This document shows positions 21,401 through 30,784 of a stretch of DNA of 64,000 bases, in pieces. The DNA is from Limnoperna fortunei (Eukaryota; Mollusca; Bivalvia; Mytilida; Modiolidae). The position numbers were made by a program, and so were the translations under genes. The stretch's first letter is position 1, and each line of letters opens with the position of its first letter. The stretch is from assembly GCA_944474755.1 (NCBI GenBank), contig OX104115.1, positions 34,483,080 through 34,547,079 on the forward strand. The letters run 5' to 3'. The notes under the pieces were generated by a model, which saw only the letters and a list, made by a program, of their open reading frames with translations, searched no databases and was not told where the DNA came from.

Positions 21401-23517
21401 GGGGTGGAGCTGGATTAACATGTGTGTTAATGCCAATTGCAATCAGAATAAAATGGCAATGGCAGGTGACGATCATTACAAGATGCTACAACGTACAAAC
21501 TGTACTTGTTCAATATATATCAACATTAACCAAGTAAGTTAAATATAAGTCTTTTGTAAATTATTGTTGGAAATAAATGTGAAAAATAAGTAGTAAATTG
21601 TGAACAGAATAAAGCATTAAAATGTTGCCAACACAATTACATGTATAGCATGTTCATACTGTACAACAATGTTACATAAAAAACAAAAATAGTGGTTGGA
21701 ACGGTGGCCAAGTGGTTTTGTCTACTATTGATCACGTGGTCTGTTAACACTGAGGTTGGGGGTTCGAGTCTACCTGCAGGCAGGGTGTACTCGACACCAA
21801 TCGAAATTGACAAGGATTGCAAGTTGTCCTACCAAAGTTCAGGGTTTTCTCTGGCTTCCCCAATAAAAATACAAAGCTGAAAAATTCCTGTAATGGCGTT
21901 TAACACCATTCAAACAAACAAAACAAACATTAAAAATCCAAACAGATTGCATTCACACACAAACATGTATTATATAATATTGAACATGATAGCATAAGAC
22001 AACCATTTTTATACTAAATGGATGAAAATAAACAGTTTTGCTTGAATGGTTGGTTAGTTACTAACTAATTCATAGAAAATTACAGGATTTTTTGCACAAT
22101 AATCATGTCCAAGCTAAAAGGAAATTGATCTTTATAGCAGTTAAAAGTTGTATTTAATTATCTAATTGCAGGTTACAAAAGATGACTTACAGAATGACGA
22201 GGAACCATCACGTCCAAAAATATGTCGATATTTAGAAGAAAATCAACAGGAAATTGCTCTGTCTTCAAACCTAATCGGTCAACATGGAGGTGAATTACTC
22301 ACACATTTTCCTTTCAAATCATCAGTACAGTATGGTCTTTTTGGGTTTATTGTCCAGTGCACCAGTGTAAGTGTTACTAAAAGTGCACATTCATGAGTTA
22401 TTTTGTGTACGGCCTTCTAAAAAGCATGAGATCCTTGGATATTTGTGGTGTCTGATATACAAGACACAGAAGGCATTGCTTCAGAATTGCTGATATATGC
22501 TGAAAAAAATCTGAATTTTTGATAGTGCATGAATCATGCTGTTGAATTAATAAAACCGTATATTGTGTTATTTTCGTGTAGGATTTTGTTTGCCATTTTC
22601 TATTAAGAAAGCCAGGTATAATGTTCGCGTTATATGTTCATTATTCATAACAGGGAGTTAAATATTTGGGTAGGACATACAGACTTGATCACAAACATAG
22701 CAAAAATTAAACACTGAAAAAATATATATATAAATCACTATTGCTGTAGTGGCTTTTTTTGTTGTTTATTCTTTTTTTGTTAGTTTTTTCAATATTCAGT
22801 ATTTTGTTATTACCATCATTTGAATGAGTGGGTGAGCGATACATTGTTAACCTGAGAAAAACATTCCAGATGAAGTCAGGGTTGACAACGTTTTTCCAAA
22901 GGGTAAAATCTGATCTATCACATTATCATCGGAATGTTATTTATTTTATTATAAAATAATGACTGCTTTTACAGAAACTGTGACTGCTTGATCACTTAAA
23001 CTAACTTTAATGTTACATACAAGCATTAGATACACACGCCTAACAATGAGGTTAAAGCTATAAGGATGACAGTACAAAAAATTGTAACCCCGGATTTGTC
23101 CAATAAAATTAAAGCTTACATAAAATGAGGTGTAAAAATACATTGTATTTTATTCTGTGTGTTTAGGCTCTAATTACATAGTTTGTGTAACTTCAGTGTA
23201 TATGTTTATATAAGATCTTCTAATTCTGCATACAAATGTTCCTAAGTGAGTTGGTCAGCCTTATAAAGTATCGGACATACTTAGCAAATATAATTAGTAG
23301 TAAGATTTTGTCTGTTTTACTTTTGCAGGTAACATTTACACATTTTGATTGTTCCGAGATTGACTTTGAACAAATAAAAAGTGGAAACCTTTCTTTTCCT
23401 GAAGGAAGTAGACCTACAATCCGATTTAGTAAACCATACAACATTCTCAAAGCTGAAGACCGAAATGAGATAATTGCGCCTTTGCTAAAACTTGGATTTA
23501 TCAAGTCTTATATTTAA
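4166..23517 (+). CDS. Multi-exon gene of unknown family, possible caspase-fold peptidase
   Basis: Gene model assembled by hand from open, splice-bordered segments: 4166-4626, 5983-6120, 12815-12878, 13582-13683, 17614-17697, 17978-18066, 20372-20504, 22172-22366 and 23329-23517 (stop TAA 23515-23517). Phases agree exactly at these joins: 4626/5983 (TC+A, Ser), 6120/12815 (AT+G, Met), 17697/17978 (G+AT, Asp), 20504/22172 (phase 0) and 22366/23329 (phase 0). They do not agree at 12878/13582 or 18066/20372, and the link 13683/17614 would need at least one more exon, so the model is incomplete. The exon at 17614 carries VDSCYAG, resembling the cysteine site of clan CD (caspase, metacaspase) peptidases. 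A VVHHKEH phrase upstream could hold the partner histidine; that is inference. I do not recognise the remaining domains. The alternative is an orphan lineage-specific family with a chance DSCYAG. Confidence 0.6.
4676..5160 (-). mobile_element. tRNA-derived SINE, minus strand, with an internal insertion
   Basis: Plus-strand TTGTTTGTTTGTTTG followed by AATGGTGTTTTAACGCCACT at 4678-4720 is the reverse complement of the tail of the SINE at 21692. The segment 5055-5160 matches that SINE's head, including the bases around its box B and the TGATCAATAGTAGACAAA stretch. The copy is about twice the length of the 21692 copy, so 4780-5040 may be an unrelated insertion or a longer subfamily. It begins about 50 bp after the donor of exon 1 of the gene at 4166. 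Confidence 0.7.
5161..5982. other. Intron sequence without recognisable features
   Basis: AT-rich intron sequence before the exon at 5983. A short palindromic ACATGTACATGTACATGTAG tract lies at 5911-5930. Nothing else could be supported. Confidence 0.5.
5983..6120 (+). CDS. Unknown plus-strand gene, second exon
   Basis: A pyrimidine-rich stretch and ACAG precede the exon and GTAAGT follows it. The 138-nt exon (46 codons) starts by completing the Ser codon left by the previous exon and reads FRVSGDLFSKRLMYITWLRD, then QDLPVSEHLFQELFQHFTAM. This is an amphipathic, probably helical stretch. Consensus splice sites and an exact phase match to both neighbours make it one of the safer exons. Confidence 0.8.
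6285..6311. repeat. Perfect 11-bp inverted repeat
   Basis: TTGCCTCACCT, five bases of loop, then AGGTGAGGCAA. It resembles the CACCTGAGGTGAG palindrome at the end of the element at 9546, so it may be a remnant terminus of that family. Confidence 0.7.
6354..6420. repeat. Compound (CA)n / (TA)n microsatellite
   Basis: CA repeats interrupted by ATGTATT, then a short TATATATA tract. Confidence 0.9.
6421..7300. repeat. Probable dispersed repeat, degenerate
   Basis: The phrase AAGGTCACATAAGACAGGAG at about 6452 and related phrases near 7150 (TTAGACAGGGAGTCATTATA), 7216 (GGTCGCATAACACAGGAAGT) and 7240 recur in loosely similar form. This suggests an old repeat built from GGTC..ACAGG units. It is intronic and carries no transposase. 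Confidence 0.35.
7322..8211 (-). mobile_element. hAT-like non-autonomous element, 890 bp
   Basis: Terminal inverted repeats CAGGGCTCACGCTGGG (left) and CCAACGCGAGCCCTG (right). The termini CAGGG..CCCTG are typical of hAT elements. A 6-bp direct GTACAT flanks both sides (7316-7321 and 8212-8217). The reverse complement of 7840-7945 is clearly homologous to 61391-61502 (shared words such as CCGGAAACCAGTTCA and GCCGGAGATTGCAA), so this is a second, inverted copy of the family at 61087. No transposase frame was found. Confidence 0.75.
8640..8770. repeat. Fragment of a possible DNA-transposon end
   Basis: The sequence CCGACACGTGTTTGGTCTAT followed by TACTCGTCAGAGGCGCTC is of a style I associate with a widespread invertebrate DNA-transposon terminus. 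That is recognition from memory, and no second end is visible. Confidence 0.3.
8875..9112 (+). repeat. Dispersed repeat, copy A (inverted relative to 19272)
   Basis: About 240 bp starting near ACACCTTAATTCCCCCAGAA and ending with a stretch whose reverse complement matches GTAAGCAGAGTAACTGATGA at the left end of copy B (19272-19508). AGATTAAGG-type words recur inside, so the element may itself be partly palindromic. Confidence 0.8.
9113..9545. other. Intron sequence, nothing recognised
   Basis: AT-rich with no splice-bordered open frame or clear repeat. Confidence 0.5.
9546..11024 (+). mobile_element. Long repeat element with about 500-bp internal tandem units
   Basis: The left end is the palindrome AGCTCACCTGAGGTGAGCT; the right end is CAGGTGAGCGATACAGGCTC followed by CTGGGAGCCTC. 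Inside are three diverged tandem units marked by AAATCTTCTCCTC phrases at about 9630, 10128 and 10626. Each has a CACACATCATC phrase, a CATGGCC..CCAACATGG phrase, and a run of 8-19 G bases about 150 bp on (about 9769, 10267 and 10765). No transposase was seen. Two further partial copies lie at 20705 and 52262. Confidence 0.75.
11025..11675. other. Intron sequence, nothing recognised
   Basis: Very AT-rich with no supported feature. Confidence 0.5.
11676..12233 (-). CDS. Open frame of uncertain status, 185 codons
   Basis: This is a long minus-strand open frame with no recognised family and with higher GC than its surroundings. In another minus frame an ATGGCGCAATGG at about 11918 opens about 35 codons, starting MAQWYQSIHCVRSDLTAFAT and leading to a GTAAGT donor near 11815. 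The segment could therefore be the first exon of an antisense gene nested in the large intron. No continuing exon was found downstream, and the segment could equally be non-coding. Confidence 0.2.
   Translation of the reverse strand: MSGEIVKQVMHRSLIKRNAFKRVHEGQSNGIVFSSTCGINSRKRNIQLSTFSDMDNLALKMFPFDRILRWCLFTETEQGNSTFQQLITCHHEFLYRVIVHRIIRTMAQWYQSIHCVRSDLTAFATKTLMPIHKNAANQIRRKYFCSFHKAFKRYRTSTAIFLGKSKRRYHVMVKFIFFIFNSINL
12815..12878 (+). CDS. Unknown plus-strand gene, short exon after a 6.7-kb intron
   Basis: The acceptor CACAG and the phase (AT+G gives Met) fit the exon ending at 6120. It reads YRPVYEGSDISQL and then a hydrophobic FLVLILK up to AAG|GTACAA. That donor is phase 0, whereas the next visible exon (13582) needs phase 1. 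A weaker donor after GGGAA at 12837 would fit in phase, so the 3' border is uncertain. Confidence 0.55.
12960..13135 (+). mobile_element. SINE fragment, 3' half
   Basis: The stretch GGCAGGGTGATCTCC..TTGAAAAGGATTGTCAGTTTTCC..GGCATTAAACTCCATTCAAAAAAA follows the body and tail of the SINE at 21692. The tRNA-like head is missing. It sits between exons 12815 and 13582. Confidence 0.7.
13582..13683 (+). CDS. Unknown plus-strand gene, exon with VVHHKEH motif
   Basis: Open 102-nt segment between an AAG acceptor and a GTAAGT donor. It reads LVVHHKEHIVWRCEELWFID, then EERCPRGQRVRAP. The paired histidines after a hydrophobic strand could be the histidine site of a caspase-like fold, given DSCYAG two exons later. 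That is inference only. The upstream frame meets a stop at 13560-13562, so the exon cannot start earlier than 13563, and 13580-13581 is the only AG available. Confidence 0.55.
13868..14078 (+). pseudogene. Possible piggyBac-like transposase fragment
   Basis: One frame is open for about 70 codons, reading RFVNDLHTSPLLYNFQTVMG, then HHHTRIIQCLGTVNLLYKFR, up to CCAG|GTAACT. The DLHTSP phrase resembles the DN.YTS region near the second catalytic aspartate of piggyBac transposases, but the rest does not convince. It could instead be an unrecognised exon of the surrounding gene. It abuts the 3' end of the LINE at 14107. Confidence 0.25.
14107..16765 (-). mobile_element. 5'-truncated L2/CR1-like LINE
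   Basis: A minus-strand non-LTR retrotransposon. The 3' end carries a (ATT)n tail (plus-strand 14108-14130) next to a stretch whose complement reads GTGCTATATAAATGCTG, a hallmark of L2/CR1-type 3' ends. Coding remnants run from the endonuclease C-terminus (about 16640-16765, NPSCDHYVI phrase) through a linker (16140-16630) to the reverse transcriptase (14578-16006). It is broken into several frames. It lies in the intron between exons 13582 and 17614 of the plus-strand gene, in antisense. Confidence 0.88.
14578..16006 (-). pseudogene. LINE reverse transcriptase, several frame breaks
   Basis: In order on the minus strand: REAIVRPLLKKPGLDRND and NHRPVSNLPFVSKILE (15773-16006); then SAYRARHSTETTLLRVHHNI, VMLDLSAAFDVIDHPILI, FGVPQGSVLGPKFY and the catalytic GYADDTQVYLLLKP box (15268-15867); then the C-terminal RVQNAAARLITRTRKNEHIT and LLHWLPI region (14578-15000). 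Motif style is that of L2-clade LINEs. Frameshifts near 15780-15800 and around 15100-15268 show it is dead. Confidence 0.9.
16766..17613. other. Intron with one unexplained open stretch
   Basis: Between about 17366 and 17450 a stretch reads MYQYERFNHTLSGAVSIIKP, then ELSAVRKI before a TAG placed next to GTAAAT. It looks coding-like and lies where a missing exon of the surrounding gene is expected, but neither border nor phase fits cleanly. The rest shows nothing. Confidence 0.3.
17614..18066 (+). CDS. Unknown plus-strand gene, exon pair with DSCYAG motif
   Basis: Exon 17614-17697 (acceptor TTACAG, donor GTAAAC) reads DTVDSCYAGCSWISSKLF, then KDSSSLNILN. It joins in phase (G+AT) to exon 17978-18066 (acceptor AACAG, donor GTATGT), which reads DVLKSDCFYVTVPEVAPNKV and IPVNRLAAQL. 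In the second exon this is the only open frame. In the first it is the only frame open across the whole exon. DSCYAG matches the pattern D-S/A-C-x-x-G around the nucleophilic cysteine of metacaspase-like and other clan CD proteins. The hydrophobic strand normally just before that motif is not seen in the same exon, which weakens the assignment. Confidence 0.55.
18067..19271. other. Intron sequence, missing exon not located
   Basis: A phase-0 to phase-2 exon is expected between 18066 and 20372. I checked the AG sites near 18252 and 18923 and found no open continuation. Confidence 0.4.
19272..19508 (-). repeat. Dispersed repeat, copy B (inverted relative to 8875)
   Basis: The reverse complement matches 8875-9112 through most of its length, including the terminal words CTGGGGGAATTAAGG and AGCAGAGTAACTGATGAT. 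Confidence 0.8.
19896..19964. repeat. Small inverted-end element, about 69 bp
   Basis: It begins CAGGGCTTCTAAATT and ends GTCGAACCCTG, giving short CAGGG/CCCTG inverted termini like the larger hAT-like elements in this window. Any relation is inference. Confidence 0.4.
20372..20504 (+). CDS. Unknown plus-strand gene, third exon from the 3' end
   Basis: Acceptor ACTGCAG, donor GTATGT, 133 nt, ending in phase 0. It reads GAPGVKYETVRIGDVEVKST, then ADLVYYDFPNCSQDQGSQIF and VVCK. It continues in phase into 22172. Its start needs two bases from an upstream exon, and 18066 ends in phase 0, so an exon of 3n+2 length between them has been missed or lost. Confidence 0.75.
20705..21405 (+). mobile_element. 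Second copy of the long repeat family (5' part)
   Basis: TAGCTAACCTGACCCTGAAG then TTGAGCTATTGCCATCACTT, followed by two tandem units with AAATCT(T)C phrases at about 20777 and 21231, align with 9546-10800. A G run at 21391-21404 marks the end. It lies about 200 bp after the exon at 20372. Confidence 0.75.
21692..21935 (+). mobile_element. tRNA-derived SINE, best full-length copy in the window
   Basis: The head GTGGTTGGAACGGTGGCCAA resembles a polymerase III box A region, and GGTTCGAGTC about 60 bp on is a good box B. The body has CAGGCAGGGTGTACTCGACA and the tail ends CACCATTCAAACAAACAAAA. Partial or diverged copies lie at 4676 (minus), 12960, 30468 and 47378. Confidence 0.85.
22172..22366 (+). 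CDS. Unknown plus-strand gene, penultimate exon
   Basis: Acceptor ATTGCAG, donor GTAAGT, exactly 65 codons, phase 0 at both ends. It reads VTKDDLQNDEEPSRPKICRY, then LEENQQEIALSSNLIGQHGG and a hydrophobic end with FKSSVQYGLFGFIVQCTS. Symmetric phase and strong splice sites support a real exon. Confidence 0.8.
23329..23517 (+). CDS. Unknown plus-strand gene, last exon
   Basis: Acceptor TTTTGCAG after a pyrimidine tract. Sixty-two codons then TAA (23515-23517). It reads VTFTHFDCSEIDFEQIKSGN, then LSFPEGSRPTIRFSKPYNIL and ends KLGFIKSYI. It joins the preceding exon in phase 0. No clear poly(A) site was pinned down; AATAAA-type motifs are frequent in this AT-rich DNA. Confidence 0.8.
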   Translation, partial: VTFTHFDCSEIDFEQIKSGNLSFPEGSRPTIRFSKPYNILKAEDRNEIIAPLLKLGFIKSYI

Positions 23518-26500
23518 ATGTTTAGACAGTGCTGTAAGTAAAACTCATTTGCTAGAAAAGTAAACAAGTAATTGACCACTTTCAGATCAGCTGGCCGAAT
23601 AAGCTATAACATACAGTTATACATTTTACAAATATTGTTATGCAACCCAAGTCATTTGTTGTGATCTTATGTTATGGTCACTGTTCTGACTGATCTAATG
23701 TAATTCAATGTATTATCGGCAGCCGCAGTAATTTCTTTATTTCGATTGTCAAATTTTCAAAATATACAATGTTAGATAATTTCTGTCCATTGAAACCTGC
23801 TAAAAGAAACTTTACATGGATCGTCATTTTGTGTTTATTGGGCTTAATACAATTTGCACATGGTGGATTAAGGTCTATATTCAAGTCCTATTGGTAAAGA
23901 GCTAACTATGTAGCAGTGAAGACTATGTATAACATACTCTTTGAATGGTTTTTAATATGCTAATTTCGGCTCTTTATCGTGGCCACAAAAGAAAATTCTT
24001 GATTCTGGTTGCCAATTTATAAAAAAAAACAACTTAAACTTGTTGAAATGTGTTTAGAAAAGTTCTTCAGAGCATCAACATCATCATCTTCATGTTAGGT
24101 TACTGTTAGTGTATCATTCTATCTTAGATATCTGCTATTCCTCTGCAATTTCAGTCAAACTTTATTAGAATGGTTTATAAAATTCAATCCCATAGGACAA
24201 TCTAAATTTGAAATAATGAAAACACAATGATGTCATCTATGCAATTATGTGGTAAATTTAACCTACTTTTCTTTGTTTTGTCTTTGCTGGTTTACTGTCA
24301 AAATGGTACCATACGTTCAGCCAAGATGACTGCAACTTTTTCTGCATCTCCTGTGCAACAGCTTGGTCATTATTAAAAGAAATCGTTCGAGTGCTTTCCT
24401 TTCAAAAACTTATTCCACAGCTATTTCCCTTTTAGATGATTTAAGATAGCTGTCACCAGCTTCTAATTTACCAAGACCAAATATAAAATCTCTTCCTTAA
24501 TCACGGAAGCAGTGATAGAGTACAGATTATGTTCTCATCCTTAGAATGTCATTTTAGTCTAGCTGAGAGACCAAGATTGACACTGAAAACCTCTGATTAA
24601 TAAATAAATGGGGGTAATAACATGGTCATTACTTTGATATATAATATGTTATAAATATAATATCTAGATAATATAAATATATATCTTATCTACTGCTTGT
24701 AGATCCTGAATGATCATTTCAGATTTTAACAGTGGGTTTATTTATTTTCTAAAAGCTGTTATCCTGTTAGCTAATGAAATGTATGGAGATCAAATTACAT
24801 GACATTTATTTTAAATATTTGGTACATTTTTGTCAGAAAAGAATAAAAGCATCTTGATCTTTAAAAAATTAAAATGGAAATGCTTATTTTCTTTCCTTTT
24901 GCTAGGAATGATCTTTACATTCTTTACATATTATATTTCGTCTCATTCTTTTCAGCCATTACACACTAAAACTGGCCATAATCAGCATATAAAACTCTGT
25001 TGCCTGTCTACATGGGGTATATTTGTGAACAGTAGCTAACAGTTCATCCTTACAGATAAAATGATACGAAAGCAAATAAAGCAGAGTATTTCTAAGGAAT
25101 AACTCATGAAGGACTGTTACATTGGATCTATCGAAAGTCCAAAACGGTTTCAAGACATCAACGAGAAGTCAATATAACAAGATAGTATGAAGTAGACAAT
25201 GTTATTGTTACTGGTAAATGTTCGTAATAATGGATGATTCTCTGGGACAAATTAACTGACTTCAACAAATGGTTTTGATATAATAAATTAACAGACAGGA
25301 CCTCCATGGTTTATACACAACAGCTATAAATCTTAGATGAAGTGTGGTAAATAATTGGTTTAGGTGAAAGATCATGTTCAACGATTCAGATTTGGGTTAA
25401 TTTTACTGGTCGTATGAAAAAGTAGCAAACACTTTGTAATAGATAAAATGTTTTTTTCAGAGGCAGAATGTGTGTAACTTTTGTCATTTTGGTTCAGCAA
25501 TGGATTCCGAATAGATCTAGTTTGACAAAATTAAAGTGAACCAGAAATGTTTTTAAACGTACAATATATTATTGGAATGCTAGAAAACTAATTAAGCTGA
25601 TTTACTAGATATTTATCAAATCTGGAGATCATAGTGTAAAAGCACGAACATATTAATATTTAAAACAATTATTGACATTCTATAAATACATGCTGTTGAA
25701 TTGTTAATGAATTTCCATTAAAGTATTTTACAAATTACATGTATTCAGTGTAGCATTCCAAAATGTCTAAAGTAGAGCATCTCTATAAAGTAGCAGTATT
25801 ATTTAACAAGGTTGACAGTCATATGTGTTTAAGCTGCATTGGTACTTCACATACTTGTGTTATTGCATTTTGAAAAATTACAGGTTGTAGTAAGTTTTAC
25901 TTTAAAAAAGTGGGGGCTATCTTAGGAATTTGTTAAAAAGATTTAAAAGGAAATGGTTTGTAAATGTTACAGTCCACATGAATATTGTCAGATTTGACAA
26001 TTCAAATGGAAGTTTGCTCTAGCTCTAGATACCTTTTTTTCTTTGTTGATAAATATTATATCGGTACGAAGAAAAGATTGCACAAATTTTCCCAAATTTT
26101 GAATCCAGTACAAAGTGATTGATCATTATATACGCCTATTACTTACCGGTTCTGTGTAATACACTACCGTTTTCATCAGCGTACCAACTCAAATATTCTG
26201 CAGTAATGAAAAGGGGTGTTCTTTCTCTTTTATAAATTGTTGTGACCTGGTATTATAAAATTGTTCGAGGATTTCTTTCCTATTTTTCTAAACTTTAGAA
26301 TAGTCGTATTTGTGAGCCAATTTTAAGAAGATTGTACTTATTTTGTGTTATCAGCTCATCTTTCAGCATTCATCTAAGATCCCTGAAACTGTGCAATTGC
26401 TGTTATGATATTGTTTAAAGAATTTTTTCATATTTTTCTAGACTTGTGTTTTTGTAATATTTCAGAAAATTATATCAAACAGGGTAGATATTTCGTGTAA

Positions 26501-27410
26501 TCAATTCCTCCTACAACTTTCAAACCAGATCTTTGACACTTCACAGCAAGATTGTCAACATATTGAAGTTTGCACCTGATCTCAAGAAATTTTCTAGACA
26601 TGTGAACTGTTAAACAATTTGGTACATTATGCTATTCCTACAATTTGATCCCAAGAAGTACATATTCGGTTGAGTGGTTTCAAAATGGTGGCCAAAAACA
26701 TATCGTAAACTGCGTTATTTGTCAATAACTTTTAAATCGTTACAGATTATATAGTAAACATATAAGTTTTTTGTGACCGATATGTCAAGCCCTTCAATTA
26801 AAAGTCATTATCAACCATATACCTAGACATAACACTACCAAAATGCCGGGAAAGACCTCACATTTGTTCTTTGAACAAATGTATTGACATTTAATTATTA
26901 TTATTTTTCTTTGTCTGGCTCATTTAGAATTCAAGAAAATATAACAAACAATATTTTATACTAAATTGTTTGTTTCAAATTTATTATAAGTTCTAAAAGG
27001 CTTTAAATATGTGTTCTAAGGTGTGTCTCTGCCTAGCAATTTTATCTGTCATAAGTGGATTAAAAACCTATAAGAAAGAGTGGTGTTTGTTTTTGTATTG
27101 AATAGAAGAGTGCATTTTCCAATTTGTGTGTTGTACATTTCATGGTTTCTTTTTATCTTTAATAAAATACCAAAGGCGAGCAAAGAAGTGCACAAAATTA
27201 CTGAAATGTTTCACCCAGGTAACAATATTTGTTTTTGCAATAAACAATCTAAATAGTTAAGTAGCAGTATTATTAATATAAAGATAATTGTTGTTTCGAG
27301 ACTGTGTTTTCTGAACTTGCACTGTCTACTGTTGAATAGTTACTTATCTATTGAAAAGTCTGGTAAAGTGTATGTGCTGTACTTTAGATACACGGTTATT
27401 TTTAGTTATG
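23518..27410. other. Downstream region without supported genes
   Basis: About 3.9 kb of AT-rich DNA after the last exon. No splice-bordered frame, transposon coding sequence or clear tandem repeat was seen. It may include the 3' UTR. Confidence 0.5.
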
Positions 27411-27413
27411 CAA

Positions 27414-27939
27414 TTACAGCTGGACTGAATTACTTGTAAAAATAAGTGCAAAGTTTTTGTTTTTCATCATTACAGTATTTTTCTCGCCTTCGACGATAGT
27501 TGCTTGAGGCGAGCCATATATCTGGGAATCCTTCGGCAGCGTCATTAACACTTGACATTTTTCTTTACACCATGTCAGCTTAAGTCCTTGGTCCATTAAA
27601 TTTGGCCCAGTGGTAGCTAATGATGACTTGCCACTTAGGTACCAGTCACATGACATTGACCTCAATTTCATTGTTCCATCTATAGTTATTCGCAAAAAAT
27701 GTGATAAAAGTTTGCAAAGAGTCACCTTTATCCCGATATGCTTCGACAATGCATATGTATTGCATATTTATATAACGACATGCCAAATAAGTAGTCATAC
27801 TATTGATCAGGCACTTATAATTATTTATAATGACTCCCCAGTGTGTATGATGTATAATAGGTGTAATCGATACTTGGATATAGCGCCTTCTATATTAATG
27901 TATGTTCATATGACGGACAGCGATAATGAAGGTACGTAA
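27414..27939. other. Overlapping open frames on both strands, status unclear
   Basis: A minus-strand frame of 111 codons and a plus-strand frame of 109 codons overlap across 27610-27749. Neither has a recognised motif. GC content is a little higher than the flanks, so a repeat fragment is as likely as an exon. Confidence 0.2.
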
Positions 27940-30464
27940 AAAACAGAAAAAATACTTTTAGCAGTTAAACACTATTGGCTTATTTGTTTTATCTTCCGAC
28001 ATATATTTATTTGCGTGCACATATTTGCATTATTTAACAAAATTATAGAAAACCATGCATTTGTCGGTACATGTCAGACAACGGTCCTTGCGTTGTGAAA
28101 TTTTTTTCTGATACAACTAAAATAAACGACGACAACTTGTAAACAGATGCAAAGAAAACGTCGTTGTAACAGGGACAATTTGAATAAGTATAGGAAATCA
28201 TGTCTGCGGTTGACTAATACAACGAAAACACTTATAAAAGACGATTTGTGACTAGAAAAACAGGAAAATGTCTGCAAGGGAAATATTTTGATAAATGCAA
28301 CAAAGATATCGTTAACGATGAATGTTGACTGAGTAAACGGTAAAAAAAGACTGCGACAGACCAAACGACAGTCATAGCACAAAAGGGGGTCAGACGCATC
28401 GGTTACAGGCATCCACAGACAGGCAATATGTGGAGGGATCCTAAGAGTAAATTGCGAATACTATTATGTGTTGTCAACTTATCTTAGCCGGTAACCTACC
28501 ATATATAAAGGACAACCCATTCAACATAACTATAAACAGGTCAAAGTCCCCAAAAACATTTACGAGAATATGAACCTCTTTTGTTAGTAACTGCAATACA
28601 TCATAGATCTGATCGTTTAAAAGAGATTATGTTGCGCAAGAAAATAGTGTTAAATGTAAGTTTAATTCTGGCTTACTTTTAAAATCGTGTTCAGCTGAAA
28701 AGTGAAAATATAATGCACCTTTCTCTATGAGACCGTTTTTAAATTTAACTTGCTAGGAATGTAGAAATAGTTTGGCAAATTTTAAGTTCTTGAAGAACCA
28801 AGAACACTCACGCAATATTCTATCGATCAATACTAAATTCCAGTCCACCTCTGAAAAAGTTAACAGTTTTTCCAATATTCTTAACTTTTAATGGTAATAT
28901 AATTCAAAACACCTAAATTAAACTCGGATGTTAAGTGAACACATTTTTTGCAATAAGGCTCATTTCTCATTACAAAACCAACGTGTCGAGTTAAAATAAT
29001 ATACACTGTATATTTCGTCTCAAACATAATAAACCAAATATGTCCAAAGAAAGTGTGAACTGTCCCGATTTTGATCAGTCTGACTTTTCTGCTTAGACAT
29101 ATGAAATGTAAAAGCTCAGTTTAAACGATCTTGATGATTTTGTATGTTGGGAGGATGAATAAAATAATTAAGCTGGAGAACAAAAAAAACCAACAATGAT
29201 GCAGAGGCTTCGATTATGATTTGACCATCACAACAGATACATGTGCAAGCGAGATGGGGATTGAACGCTTTCAAAACAAAAGGGAGTTGCATGGGCCAGG
29301 ATGTCATTCAGACCAATAAAGTCTAGATCTTTAGCATTAAAGAAAGAATAGTTCCGAATGAGACTACAAGGCAAAATATTCCTACAATAATTGAGAATCA
29401 TACCAAGTGCCTTGGGAAATGCTTTTACAACACTTAAACAACACCATTAAAATTTATGGGATGAATGTGCCAACAGCTACTTTTACCGCGACTAACTTAG
29501 CATTTAGCATACAAAATAGATTTAGCAACAGAAGATAAGCTAGAAAGAACCGTTATTTATCAGTAAATTGCCGATGTGAGGTTGAGATGACCCAGTACAG
29601 AAAACCTCATGCGCACTCGTCTGTTCTTGTTGCGTAATCCATTCAAAACGCCGGACATAAGAATTTTTTTATGGTTCTTTGCTTAACCTTGCTCTTTCAG
29701 GCATCGATTAAAAAACAATGGAGAGTCTATTGAATGTGAATGTTGTTGGTTTACGCAGTTATATCTACTGTCACGCACTGTGTCTTGTTGCATAATCCAT
29801 TCAAGACGCATAAGAATTTTGTGATGGTTCTTTAACGTTGGTGTTTCAGGCTTCGGATATTAAACAATTGAGAGTCTATAGAATGTGAATGTTGTGATTT
29901 ATGTACTGTCATGCACTTTTGAGAAAGCCCGTTTGAACTTCCTCTGGTGGAAGATCTACCAGTCTTTCCCCAAAACACATGTAATAACCTAATATGAATG
30001 TAGGCGCAGCCTAAAGTGCGAGCATCGCATATTGTTCACGTCGTTACTTCAGAGCCCCCTAACAGTGCCTCTACATTCCATTGATGACGTGACGTTATAA
30101 TGTGTTGGCGGAGTCACAAAACTCAATTTCAAATACAGCGTTTCAGATTGAAAAATATTTGTCTAGCATTTTTGTAGTAATTTCGGAAATAAGCACTTTA
30201 TTTTTATATAGCCGTTTGTATAAAAAAAGCGAAAATACCGGGTCTCGCGTTAGGTATTTTCCTAAATTCCCAGTGCATTCCGAGTAGCCCAGGTTTTTTT
30301 CAATGATCATATTTTGGGTCTCGTGCAATTTGGCAGACTCTGTACATTAGTGAGCTTCGCTTCGCTCGCATATTAATAAATACGTACGAACGTCGTTTGT
30401 ACTAGCATGCCAGTAATTTTTTTTACATTTTGGGGTTTTCAAAGCAGAACGCCAAAATGCAGTC
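27940..30464. other. Intergenic sequence with an internal duplication
   Basis: Around 29626-29720 and 29785-29855 similar phrases recur (TTGCGTAATCCATTCAAAAC versus TTGCATAATCCATTCAAGAC, GAGAGTCTAT, GAATGTGAATGTTGT), giving a diverged tandem duplication of about 160 bp. A short inverted match lies at 30195-30330. No genes are supported. Confidence 0.5.
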
Positions 30465-30467
30465 TCG

Positions 30468-30700
30468 CTGGCCGAGTGGTTTTGATATTTAGTCATCTAC
30501 TATTAATCATGAGGTGCGTTCTTGTCCTCTATTTTGGGCAATGTGTGATTGACCCCTACAATAATGACAAGGAATGCCAGTTTTCATGCCGAAGGTTCGG
30601 GGTCTTCACCTCCAATTAAAACAGGGCGCCATAATATAGCCGAATAACATTGTAAAATAGCGTTAACCATATTCAAACAAGAAACAAAATCAAAAATGAA
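30468..30700 (+). mobile_element. tRNA-derived SINE, diverged copy
   Basis: GCTGGCCGAGTGGTTTTGAT marks box A, TCTACTATTAATCATGAGGT follows as in the 21692 copy, and the tail CGTTAACCATATTCAAACAA matches the family tail. The box B region is degraded. Confidence 0.65.
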
Positions 30701-30784
30701 GCTTTCATTGATTTCATAGGTTCAAACGTAAGAAGGGAAAAACCAGAAAAAGGCAAATAATGATGATAATGATAACCATAAGCC